From contig CASEXH010000017.1 in the NCBI GenBank assembly GCA_949291945.1, positions 1 to 64,000 of the forward strand: DNA of 64,000 nt, in the 5' to 3' direction. The stretch's first letter is position 1; each line of letters opens with the position of its first letter. The translations under genes were made by a program, and so were the position numbers. Shown piece by piece: positions 55,680 through 62,773 of the stretch. The notes beneath the pieces were generated by a model. That model had not been told where the DNA came from, did no database searches, and saw nothing but the letters and a program-made list of their open reading frames with translations. This DNA is from an uncultured Bacillota bacterium. Its GTDB lineage: Bacteria; Bacillota; Clostridia; Lachnospirales; Lachnospiraceae.

Positions 55680-55748
55680 CCGCACAGGCAGGTATTTGCC
55701 AGGCAACGGACAGCGACAGGCTATGCCTGGAGCTGCCTGCAGCATCGC

Positions 55749-55781
55749 ATTGGATAGGAAAGACTTTTCCCTATCCGATTT
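55749..55781. terminator. Hairpin at the 3' end of the M20 gene
   Basis: ATTGGATAGG...CCTATCCGAT on the plus strand, directly past the M20 stop on the minus strand. T-runs are weak on both strands. Confidence 0.45.
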
Positions 55782-57087
55782 ACCGTTCAGCTTCTTCAAA
55801 AGCTTTTTTGGCCTCCGTAAGAAGCATTGGGTCTGTCAGAAGTTCCAGGACGCAGGATGCAAGGATTTTTCCGGCAGTGAACATTCCCCTGTGGGCAAGA
55901 GATGATTTTCCCTGAGCGGTCACTGTCCAATGATGGAGGGGAGAGCCGTTGGCATAACAGCAGACCATAAAGGCAGAGCAGGGGAGGAGCTGGCTGACAT
56001 TTCCCACATCTGTAGAAATCCCGGTTTTTCTGGTCGGAGAAAGATCAGGAATTTCATCAATGGGTACAGCGGTATCAGGGAGATTTCCAAAAGGAAGGAA
56101 AGCTTTGGCATATTCTTTCTCTGCCTGGCTGAAAGAAGGGGCATATGTCCTTAGATATTTCAGAACAAGGCTGTCCAATACAGGGTTGGGCAGGATGCTG
56201 TCATAAACGCAGGCTGTTTTTATATCTACGGTGGTTCCGGTCATCAGGGCGGCGCCTCTGGCGATATTATCCACTCTTTCTCTCAACCGTCTGGCTTCCC
56301 GGCTTTTTGGCGCTCTTACTGCATAGAAGACCTGCGCTCTCGCCGGGATGATGTTTGGCGCAGTTCCTCCTGCGTCTGTGTAAGCATAGTGGATCCTGGC
56401 TTCATCAATTATATGCTCCCGGAGATAGTTGACCCCGATGTTCATCAGCTCACAGGCATCTAGAGCGCTTCTGCCCAGATGAGGGGACTGGGAAGCGTGG
56501 GCGCTTGTGCCGTGAAAGGTATAATAGACCCGGTGATTGGCCAGGGCCTGGTTGAAGATGCCGGACTTATAGTGAGGGTGCCAGGAAAACGCAGCATCTA
56601 CATTTTCAAAAAAACCTTCGTCGATCATAGCTGCCTTTCCGGCAGCGTTTTCTTCAGCTGGACAGCCAAAATACAGGATCGTACCGGGGAGTTGTTCTCT
56701 CTCCATGATGTCTTTCAGAAAGAAGGCGCCGGCCATGACTCCGCAGCCCAGAAGGTTGTGGCCGCAGCCATGGCCGGCAGAGGTCTTAAGGGGAGTGGGG
56801 GCGGGGATATCCGCCGCCTGTCCCATGCCGGGGAGGGCGTCATATTCTCCTAAAAGGCCGATCACAGGTTTTCCTTTTCCCCACCGGGCTGTAAAAGCAG
56901 TGGGAAGAAGTGCAGAAGGAAAAGATACGTCAAAACCATGGGCTTTGAAAATGGATTTCAGCAGGTCACAGGAACGGTATTCCTGAAAAGCCGGTTCTGC
57001 ATACTCCCATAGGGTATCGGCGGCTGTGATGATGATATCCTGATACTTTTCGATAAGAAAATCATAATTGATATTTGAGATATCCAT
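55780..57087 (-). CDS. M20 family amidohydrolase (AbgB-like)
   Basis: Zinc-dependent amidase or peptidase. The 435-residue protein (ATG 57087; a TTG two codons earlier has better spacing to GGAG) shows the metal sites GLLGEYDALPGMG, AGHGCGHNLLG and PAEENAAGKAAM, and HGTSAHASQSPHLGRSALDA of the dimerisation domain. It resembles AbgB, the p-aminobenzoyl-glutamate hydrolase subunit, but there is no abgA or abgT neighbour. It is the only gene between two hairpins, and the tRNA-Gly gene lies upstream on the same strand. Confidence 0.9.
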   Translation of the reverse strand: MDISNINYDFLIEKYQDIIITAADTLWEYAEPAFQEYRSCDLLKSIFKAHGFDVSFPSALLPTAFTARWGKGKPVIGLLGEYDALPGMGQAADIPAPTPLKTSAGHGCGHNLLGCGVMAGAFFLKDIMEREQLPGTILYFGCPAEENAAGKAAMIDEGFFENVDAAFSWHPHYKSGIFNQALANHRVYYTFHGTSAHASQSPHLGRSALDACELMNIGVNYLREHIIDEARIHYAYTDAGGTAPNIIPARAQVFYAVRAPKSREARRLRERVDNIARGAALMTGTTVDIKTACVYDSILPNPVLDSLVLKYLRTYAPSFSQAEKEYAKAFLPFGNLPDTAVPIDEIPDLSPTRKTGISTDVGNVSQLLPCSAFMVCCYANGSPLHHWTVTAQGKSSLAHRGMFTAGKILASCVLELLTDPMLLTEAKKAFEEAER

Positions 57088-57192
57088 AGACAAACAGTTT
57101 CTCCTTTCATTTCGCAGGTCAAATTTAGAAATAAAATCTATGGACTATGATAACACATCCTGGAGAGAATGATAATAGCTGGAGATGAAGTC

Positions 57193-57244
57193 AAAAAAAT
57201 CGCAGGTCCATCTGTCAAGTGACAAAGACGCTGCGATTTTTGAT
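57193..57244. terminator. Bidirectional terminator downstream of tRNA-Gly
   Basis: AAAAAATCGCAG and CTGCGATTTTT form a stem with A-runs on one side and T-runs on the other, so it works in both directions; on the minus strand it ends the tRNA transcript. Confidence 0.75.
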
Positions 57245-57253
57245 AATAAAAAA

Positions 57254-57326
57254 AGCGCGAGACGGGACTCGAACCCGCGGCCTCGACCTTGGCAAGGTCG
57301 CGCTCCACCAACTGAGCCACTCGCGC
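57254..57326 (-). tRNA. tRNA-Gly (anticodon GCC)
   Basis: 73-nt cloverleaf on the minus strand: acceptor GCGCGAG/CTCGCGC, D-arm GCTCAGTTGGTGGAGC, anticodon arm CGACC-TTGCCAA-GGTCG with anticodon GCC, T-arm GGGTTCGAGTCCC, and discriminator T as expected for bacterial tRNA-Gly. The CCA end is not encoded. It is a single tRNA gene with its own promoter at 57359-57387. Confidence 0.97.
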
Positions 57327-57330
57327 ATTT

Positions 57331-57356
57331 TACCTGTGCTTTCGTAAGCACAGGTA
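57331..57356 (-). other. Perfect hairpin in the 5' leader of tRNA-Gly
   Basis: TACCTGTGCTT and AAGCACAGGTA form an 11-bp stem over a TCGT loop, ending four bases before the mature tRNA. Most of it lies downstream of the predicted transcription start. Confidence 0.6.
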
Positions 57357-57358
57357 AT

Positions 57359-57387
57359 ACTATACTATATCCGAAAAGTTTTGTCAA
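57359..57387 (-). promoter_or_regulatory. Promoter of tRNA-Gly
   Basis: Read on the minus strand: TTGACA (57387-57382), 17-bp spacer, TATAGT (57364-57359). Confidence 0.75.
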
Positions 57388-57419
57388 CACTTTTTTTCAA
57401 AAAGTGCAGGGCTGATGTC

Positions 57420-57445
57420 ACAGTTCAGCCTTCCGGCTGAACTGT
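57420..57445 (-). terminator. Hairpin after trkA
   Basis: ACAGTTCAGCC and GGCTGAACTGT form a perfect 11-bp stem over TTCC, 10 bp past the trkA stop. There is no T-run directly behind it. Confidence 0.5.
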
Positions 57446-57455
57446 AACGGGCGGA

Positions 57456-58121
57456 TCAGATTTCATGTTCAAATTTCCAGATATTATCCATTTTACCGAT
57501 CACGACCAGGATATCATCTTTGCGGATCCGGTATTCTGGAGAAATTTCGGTCTCTGTATTACCGTTGCTTTCAATGGCGATAATATTTAAACCGTATTTT
57601 CTGCGGATATCCAGCCGTTCCACACTGATCCCTGCGATACGGTCTGTAACAGGGATCTGCTGGATCTCAACCTCGTTGCTCAGAGAGATAAAGTCCAGGA
57701 AATTGTTGTTGGCGATCAGACGTTTCCCCAGGCGGAGAGCCATATCCCGCTCAGGATATACCACTTCGGCTCCGATTTTTTCCAGTACGGTTCCATGGTC
57801 GCTGCTGATAGCCTTGGCGATCACATGAGGGACTCCAAGACTCACTACGTTAAGGGTAGTAAGGATACTGATGTCAATTTTTTCACCGATACATACAATA
57901 ACCGTGTCACAGTTCTGGATACCGATTTCCTGGAGAGCTTCCTTTGAAAGGTTGTCGGTGACAAAGGCATATTCTGTATAGTGGCGGAGTTCCCGCACTT
58001 TTTCTTCATTGCAGTCCACAACGATTACATCTTTTCCTGCTTCGGCCAGACTCATAGCAAGAGCTGAGCCAAAGCGGCCCAGACCGATCACACCAAAAGT
58101 TGAAGGTTTTGCATTTCTCAT
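57456..58121 (-). CDS. Potassium uptake regulatory subunit TrkA/KtrA
   Basis: Cytosolic gating ring of a Ktr/Trk potassium channel. The 221-residue protein has an N-terminal RCK domain with FGVIGLGRFGSALAMSLAEAG and VIVVDCNEEKVRELR (nucleotide site), and a C-terminal RCK_C domain (residues about 135-220), the part that binds c-di-AMP in Bacillus and Staphylococcus KtrA. It follows the channel gene by 15 bp. darA, another c-di-AMP binder, lies on the other side of the channel gene. Confidence 0.93.
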   Translation of the reverse strand: MRNAKPSTFGVIGLGRFGSALAMSLAEAGKDVIVVDCNEEKVRELRHYTEYAFVTDNLSKEALQEIGIQNCDTVIVCIGEKIDISILTTLNVVSLGVPHVIAKAISSDHGTVLEKIGAEVVYPERDMALRLGKRLIANNNFLDFISLSNEVEIQQIPVTDRIAGISVERLDIRRKYGLNIIAIESNGNTETEISPEYRIRKDDILVVIGKMDNIWKFEHEI

Positions 58122-58136
58122 AGTTTTGTATCTCCT

Positions 58137-59441
58137 TTAACCAATTGTAATAGATTCTTCTACATACCGGGCGGAAGGCGCCGGACGGTCTACCCACATG
58201 GAAAACAGGGTAAATGCCCCAAGTCTTCCGATAAACATAACAAGTATAATGATAAATTTACTTAATGGGATCAGATTGGGAGTGATCCCTGTTGAAAGAC
58301 CTACGGTGCCGAAGGCCGATACCACCTCAAACAGAATCTGGACAAAATCCAGGTCCGGTTCCAGAATACACAGCAGGAAGGTGGCAATACACACTACCAG
58401 AATGGACAGAAGAGAGATTACATAAGCCTTGCTGATTCTGTCTGCCGGTATGGAACGGTGGAACGATTCGAAGTTTTTCTTTGTCACCAGACTCCGCACA
58501 GATTGTACAAGAACAAAAAAAGTGCTGGTCTTGATACCGCCTCCGGTAGAACCCGGGGAGGCGCCGATAAACATCAGTATAATCAGGACAAAAAGTCCGG
58601 CATTGGTAAAGTTTCCTATAGAATAGGTGGAAAAACCTGCCGTTCTTGCAGAAACACTGTGAAAAAAGGCACCCAGCCAGGAAATATCTTCTGTTGCTTT
58701 CAAAAGCAGAGTTCCCACTGCCAGAAGGATAACCGTGGTAGTGATCACGACTTTTGAATGAAGAGTAAGCTTTTTAAAGGAACGGTTTTTCAGTATATCC
58801 AGTATTACCAGAAAGCCCAGACCGCCGAAAATGATGAGAAAGCAGGTGGTAAGGTTCAGAAGGATGTCCGACTGGTAGGGAATCATATTCTGAAGACCGC
58901 CGAAAATATCAAACCCGGAGTTATTAAAAGCGGCAATGGAGTGGAAAATACTGGTTCCGATAGCCCTTGGCAGAGGATAATCCTGAATGAAAACAAGAAA
59001 GCTCAGCACTGCTCCGGTAAGTTCAAAACACAGGGTCATGAAAAGCACAGATTTTACCAGGCGTATGATTCCTTTTACTCCGGTTACATTCAGCCCCTCC
59101 TGGGCAAGAAGACGCCCTTTTATCCCAATGTGCTTTCCAACTGCCAGGATCAGGCCTACACCTACGGAAGTGACGCCCAGGCCTCCGATCTGGATGAGAA
59201 AAGCCACCACGCCCTGGCCAAAAGGCGTAAAATGATCCGCAGTGTCAATGGCGATCAGTCCTGTGACACATACGGCGCTGGTAGAAGTAAACAAGGCATC
59301 AATAAAGCTGACTTTCGCATCCGGCCTTACGGAGACCGGGAGCAGCAACAGGAATGTACCAAACAGGATTGCTGCGGCAAAGCCAAGGGTGATCAACCGT
59401 CCTGCAGGCTGCCTTTTAAAAAAATTAATAAAACGGTTCAT
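58137..59441 (-). CDS. Potassium uptake channel subunit TrkH/KtrB
   Basis: The 434-residue membrane protein has the four M1-P-M2 repeats of the Trk/Ktr family; filter-like segments include TSTSAVCVTGL, AFNNSGFD, SARTAGFST and SAFGTVGLSTG. It forms the K+ pore at the cytoplasmic membrane and pairs with the TrkA-like protein behind it. The ATG is 32 bases behind the nearest good ribosome site (GAGGAGG), with a hairpin between them. Confidence 0.94.
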   Translation of the reverse strand: MNRFINFFKRQPAGRLITLGFAAAILFGTFLLLLPVSVRPDAKVSFIDALFTSTSAVCVTGLIAIDTADHFTPFGQGVVAFLIQIGGLGVTSVGVGLILAVGKHIGIKGRLLAQEGLNVTGVKGIIRLVKSVLFMTLCFELTGAVLSFLVFIQDYPLPRAIGTSIFHSIAAFNNSGFDIFGGLQNMIPYQSDILLNLTTCFLIIFGGLGFLVILDILKNRSFKKLTLHSKVVITTTVILLAVGTLLLKATEDISWLGAFFHSVSARTAGFSTYSIGNFTNAGLFVLIILMFIGASPGSTGGGIKTSTFFVLVQSVRSLVTKKNFESFHRSIPADRISKAYVISLLSILVVCIATFLLCILEPDLDFVQILFEVVSAFGTVGLSTGITPNLIPLSKFIIILVMFIGRLGAFTLFSMWVDRPAPSARYVEESITIG

Positions 59442-59544
59442 GAGATTTCTGCCGTTTGTTGCGGCAAGTAACTCCTCCTCTCTGCATTTGCAGTTTTAAA
59501 TAATGAAAAGCCTTACTTTTTACAGAAAATTTCAGGCTAGGACG

Positions 59545-59572
59545 ATTATAGCAGAACATATAAAAAACACAA
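59545..59572 (-). promoter_or_regulatory. Promoter of trkH-trkA
   Basis: Read on the minus strand: TTGTGT (59572-59567), 16-bp spacer, extended -10 TGC-TATAAT (59550-59545). A CodY-like 15-mer with three mismatches lies just downstream (59517-59531). Confidence 0.6.
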
Positions 59573-59651
59573 GATATAATGCGGAAAATTAACAAATACT
59601 TTACTTTTGAAATGAGAGAAAATCTGACCGGCTCTTTATCAGGATAAAGTC

Positions 59652-59680
59652 TTTGCTTTCAGAATAAACTGTGCTATAAT
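59652..59680 (+). promoter_or_regulatory. Promoter of darA
   Basis: TTTGCT at 59652-59657, 17-bp spacer, extended -10 TGC-TATAAT at 59675-59680. Confidence 0.6.
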
Positions 59681-59753
59681 GAAATACAATAAAAATAGAT
59701 TTCAAGGAGACTTGAAAAGGCGGGGAAAACCGTTAAAAGGAGGTTGCTGGATT

Positions 59754-60092
59754 ATGAAAATGATATTTGCCATTGTACGAAAGGAAGACGAGGGATTCGT
59801 TATAGAGCGTTTGAATAAAGAGAAAATCAGCGTGACAAAACTTTCCAGTACAGGAGGATTTCTGAGAAAAGGAAATGCTACTCTGATGATCGGTACGGAA
59901 GACGATAAGGTAGACTTCGTCATTAATGTTATTAAAGAAGAGTGCTCCAGACGACAGGAAGTTATGATCAATCCTTCCTATTCTTCCGGATCCAAGGGAC
60001 CGGTGCTGGGATATACAGCGCCGCCGGTAAGCGTTGAGGTAGGAGGTGCCACAGTTTTTGTGGTAAATGTAGAACAGTTTCTGAAACTGTAA
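59754..60092 (+). CDS. darA: Cyclic-di-AMP receptor (DarA/PstA, DUF970)
   Basis: PII-like trimeric protein that binds c-di-AMP. ATG 59754 has AAAAGGAGG ten bases upstream. The 112-residue protein shows KMIFAIVRKEDEGFVIERL, VTKLSSTGGFLRKGNATLMIG (ligand loop) and a long T-loop with GSKGPVLGYTAPPVSVEVGGATVFV. It is divergent from trkH-trkA; c-di-AMP is a known controller of K+ uptake, so the two units may belong to one circuit. Confidence 0.93.
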   Translation: MKMIFAIVRKEDEGFVIERLNKEKISVTKLSSTGGFLRKGNATLMIGTEDDKVDFVINVIKEECSRRQEVMINPSYSSGSKGPVLGYTAPPVSVEVGGATVFVVNVEQFLKL

Positions 60093-60133
60093 AAGAAATA
60101 TTGCTTCAGGCATAGAGATTTGCGAAAAGCACC

Positions 60134-60162
60134 TTGTGAAAATCTTTCGGAGATGATAAAAT
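60134..60162 (+). promoter_or_regulatory. Promoter of the polyferredoxin gene
   Basis: TTGTGA at 60134-60139, 17-bp spacer, TAAAAT at 60157-60162. A near palindrome GACTGTGCC-C-GGCACAAGTC lies at 60185-60204, between promoter and gene. Confidence 0.55.
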
Positions 60163-60234
60163 TATCTGACGGAATAATCTGTGGGACTGTGCCCGGCACA
60201 AGTCTTAAATACCAAGGAAAACGGAGGATTTGCT

Positions 60235-60621
60235 ATGAAGAAACTAAAAGTAGTAAAGGGTGCGAAATGTATGGCCTGCTTGGAATGCGTAAGGGCCTGT
60301 TCAACAAGTTTTTACAAGGAGTTTGATCCGGATAAATCCTGCATTCAGATCATAGATAAAAACGGGGATGCGAAGCCTATGGTCTGCGTACAGTGTGGAA
60401 AATGTGCAAAAGCCTGTCCGGAAGAGGCCATTACTCAGAATCCTAAAGGAGTGTATATGGTTAATAAGAAGAAATGTACAGGCTGCGGTAAATGTGTGGA
60501 AGCCTGTCCATTCGGTGTTATGGTCAAAGCGGAAGATTCACCGGTAAGCAGCAAATGTATTGCCTGCGGTATCTGTGCAAAAGCCTGTCCAGCTGATGTT
60601 CTGGAAGTTGTAGAATCATAA
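60235..60621 (+). CDS. 4Fe-4S polyferredoxin with four cluster motifs
   Basis: Small electron carrier. ATG 60235 has ACGGAGGA seven bases upstream. The 128-residue protein holds four CxxCxxCxxxC motifs: CMACLECVRAC, CVQCGKCAKAC, CTGCGKCVEAC and CIACGICAKAC, 16 cysteines for up to four [4Fe-4S] clusters, as in HycB/HydN-type subunits. There is no membrane segment. No dehydrogenase or hydrogenase gene is adjacent, so its partner is unknown. Terminator at 60642-60680. Confidence 0.9.
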   Translation: MKKLKVVKGAKCMACLECVRACSTSFYKEFDPDKSCIQIIDKNGDAKPMVCVQCGKCAKACPEEAITQNPKGVYMVNKKKCTGCGKCVEACPFGVMVKAEDSPVSSKCIACGICAKACPADVLEVVES

Positions 60622-60641
60622 GTTTTGCAGAAAATACATAG

Positions 60642-60680
60642 GAGCATGTCACCTCTAGAAGGGAGTTGGCATGCTCTTTT
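60642..60680 (+). terminator. Intrinsic terminator after the polyferredoxin
   Basis: GAGCATGTCA and TTGGCATGCTC pair imperfectly, followed by TTTTAT. Confidence 0.7.
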
Positions 60681-60758
60681 ATATCATGATGAAATCCCAG
60701 AAGTTGAACTCTATGAGTAAGGAGGCTGTCAGGCCGCTGATAAAGTTGAGGTGAAAAT

Positions 60759-61673
60759 ATGGAAAACCATAAAGAATGGATTTGGTCCTGGTTTGACGGA
60801 CTGCGGCTTTCCCTGATGTATACGAAACCGGAAGGGCAGATAAAAGGCGTTCTTCAGATCTCTCACGGAATGTGCGAGAATAAGGAACGGTATCAGCCTT
60901 TTATGGAATATTTGGCAGACAGGGGATATGCTGCAGTGATTCATGACCACAGAGGACATGGAAAAAGTGTAAAGAAGAAAGAAGATCTGGGATATTTTTA
61001 CGGCAGCAGGGATAAGGGGATCGTGGAAGATCTTCACCAGGTGACCTGTTGGATTAAAGAGAAGTTTCCGGGAAAACCCGTTTACATGCTGGGACACAGT
61101 ATGGGATCTCTTGCGGCCAGGGTCTATCTTAAGGAGTACGACAGAGAACTGGAAAAGCTGATCCTCACAGGACCGCCTAGTGCAACTCCGGCGGTGGATC
61201 TGGGGCTGTTTCTGACTGTGCTCCAGAAAAAGCTGAGAGGCGGACGGTTCCGGAGCAAGATGATTCAGGTTCTGGCCTTCGGCCCATATGCAGCCAGATT
61301 CCCCGGGGAGGGATCGGAGTCGGCCTGGATTTGTTCAGACAAAAAGGTTATCGAAGATTATGACCAGTCGGAGTACTGCGGTTTTGTTTTTACTGCCGAT
61401 GCTTTTCAGGGGTTGTTTCTGCTTTTGAAGAACACATACAGTCCAAAGGGATGGAAGATGAAAAATCCTCGGCTCCCGGTATTGTTTCTGGGAGGAGAAG
61501 AAGACCCCTGCATCGGAGGGGGAAGGAAGTTCGTAAAACAGCTTCAGTTTTTGAAAAGTGTGGGGTATCAGCGTGTAACAGGAAAAATGTATCCGGGAAT
61601 GCGCCATGAAATCCTGAATGAAATGGAAAAAGAAAAGGTATATGCAAATATCCTGTCCTATCTGAATAAATGA
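60759..61673 (+). CDS. Alpha/beta hydrolase (monoacylglycerol lipase / lysophospholipase type)
   Basis: The 304-residue serine hydrolase has the nucleophile elbow GHSMGS with Ser114, an oxyanion segment ISHGMCENKERY, IHDHRGHGKS, then Asp in LGGEEDPCIGGG and His in MYPGMRHEILNE near the C-terminus, completing the triad. This arrangement is that of bacterial monoglyceride lipases (Hydrolase_4). No signal peptide. Single gene between the polyferredoxin and a convergent VanZ-like gene; substrate unknown. Confidence 0.9.
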   Translation: MENHKEWIWSWFDGLRLSLMYTKPEGQIKGVLQISHGMCENKERYQPFMEYLADRGYAAVIHDHRGHGKSVKKKEDLGYFYGSRDKGIVEDLHQVTCWIKEKFPGKPVYMLGHSMGSLAARVYLKEYDRELEKLILTGPPSATPAVDLGLFLTVLQKKLRGGRFRSKMIQVLAFGPYAARFPGEGSESAWICSDKKVIEDYDQSEYCGFVFTADAFQGLFLLLKNTYSPKGWKMKNPRLPVLFLGGEEDPCIGGGRKFVKQLQFLKSVGYQRVTGKMYPGMRHEILNEMEKEKVYANILSYLNK

Positions 61674-61697
61674 TGCCCCAGAAAACAATTTGTCCCA

Positions 61698-61738
61698 TGA
61701 AATATATATCAGGGCGCTGTCGAATTAGTTATATTTCA
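61698..61738. terminator. Inverted repeat between convergent genes
   Basis: TGAAATATA (61698-61706) and TATATTTCA (61730-61738) are perfect complements 23 nt apart; no T-run, low GC. Confidence 0.35.
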
Positions 61739-61751
61739 GGAATATTTATAA

Positions 61752-62240
61752 TTAATAGGACGGCTCAGTAAAACTGTGGCAGAAAAGCTGGACCAGCACG
61801 ATACCGATCAAGGCCCCCAGACTGTCGATGACTACGTCTGTTTTGGCGGGGCTGCGGCCGGCTACAAAGGACTGATGGAATTCATCTGTGCAGGCGAAGG
61901 CCACGCAGAAAAGTCCGGCAAAGATAAACAGCCAGAACCCTCTTAGACCGTACACATACAGAGGAAAGGAGATACATATGGCCAGGATACAGTATTCTGT
62001 CATATGGGCCAGCTTTCGCACCGGAAGCTCAATCTGGCCGGCATAGTATTCTTTGTCCCCTTCTGGAAGATTCTTTTCCAGTACCCGGTCTGCCACAGAG
62101 ACAATATCATAGCTGATCTTATAACTGAGGTTACCCGAATCCACTCCTGTCTGGCTGGAAAAAGTAAAGATCATATACATAACCAGCAGGGCAGGAAGAA
62201 AAGAAAAGGGCTTTAAAAGATAAATAATAAATTTCTTCAT
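61752..62240 (-). CDS. VanZ-like family protein
   Basis: ATG 62240 (KKFIIYLLKPFSFLPALL) follows AAAGGAATATC; the open frame further upstream is not supported. The 162-residue protein has four membrane helices and the VanZ features TFSSQTGVDSGNLS, RKLAHMTEYCILA (Lys-x-x-His-x-x-Glu/Tyr) and FACTDEFHQSFVAGRSPAKTDVVID. VanZ of Tn1546 raises teicoplanin resistance, but most chromosomal relatives have no proven role. Confidence 0.88.
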   Translation of the reverse strand: MKKFIIYLLKPFSFLPALLVMYMIFTFSSQTGVDSGNLSYKISYDIVSVADRVLEKNLPEGDKEYYAGQIELPVRKLAHMTEYCILAICISFPLYVYGLRGFWLFIFAGLFCVAFACTDEFHQSFVAGRSPAKTDVVIDSLGALIGIVLVQLFCHSFTEPSY

Positions 62241-62389
62241 GATATTCCTTTCTGATACCGCACAGAAAGATTCTACAAAAAAACAGGTTCTTTTTGTGCA
62301 GTAATCAAAATACAAATGAATAGATTTACTAAGAAAGAGTAACATTTTTTGTGAAAAATGTAAAGAATTCAAAAGAAGTCGGGAAAGAA

Positions 62390-62418
62390 TTGACACAGGC
62401 TTACCTGAGTTTTATACT
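62390..62418 (+). promoter_or_regulatory. Promoter of the T-box transcript
   Basis: Consensus TTGACA at 62390-62395, 17-bp spacer, TATACT at 62413-62418. Confidence 0.8.
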
Positions 62419-62429
62419 TGGAGACAGAA

Positions 62430-62726
62430 AAAAGACAACGGCAGTGAAGAGAAGAGTACATTTACGGAAATGGCACAGAGAGCTTCGGCAGGTGAAAGGA
62501 AGCGCAGGAAAGTAAGTGGAAGATGGTCTCGGAGCCTCGCACCGACTGGAGTATATTTTCCACAGGCTGCGATGGGAGCGCCCATTACAGCGCCAGGGTA
62601 TAAGGAAGATTCCCGTACCCGCTGAGGTCTTTGCCGTAAGGCAGAGATGAAGTAAGGTGGTACCGCAAGGCTATGCCCTCGCCCTTATGTCTGAAAATTT
62701 TCAGATATGAGGGCGGGGGTTTTTTT
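62430..62726 (+). promoter_or_regulatory. T-box riboswitch leader, specifier probably AUG (Met)
   Basis: The canonical T-box AAGGTGGTACCGC is at 62654-62666. Stem I apical motifs AGAGAGC and GGCAGGTGAAAG lie near 62500. Pairing GAGA with TCTC below and CATTTAC with GTAAGTG above leaves a specifier loop whose 3' side reads GAAGATGG, so AUG followed by a purine is the best specifier; UGG is the alternative. Uncharged tRNA would stabilise the antiterminator. Confidence 0.93.
62676..62726 (+). terminator. Terminator arm of the T-box leader
   Basis: CCCTCGCCCTTAT...CTGAAAATTTTCAG...ATGAGGGCGGGGG, followed by seven T, immediately after the antiterminator sequence. Confidence 0.9.
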
Positions 62727-62773
62727 GTGGGCTAAGCCCGTCGGAGACCCGCTGCCGAGAAGGAGGAAGAGAA

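Noticed and set aside
58758..59471. 237-codon open frame on the plus strand
   Set aside because: Antisense to trkH; composition (Lys/Gln/Gly/Cys-rich) and lack of a ribosome site mark it as a shadow.
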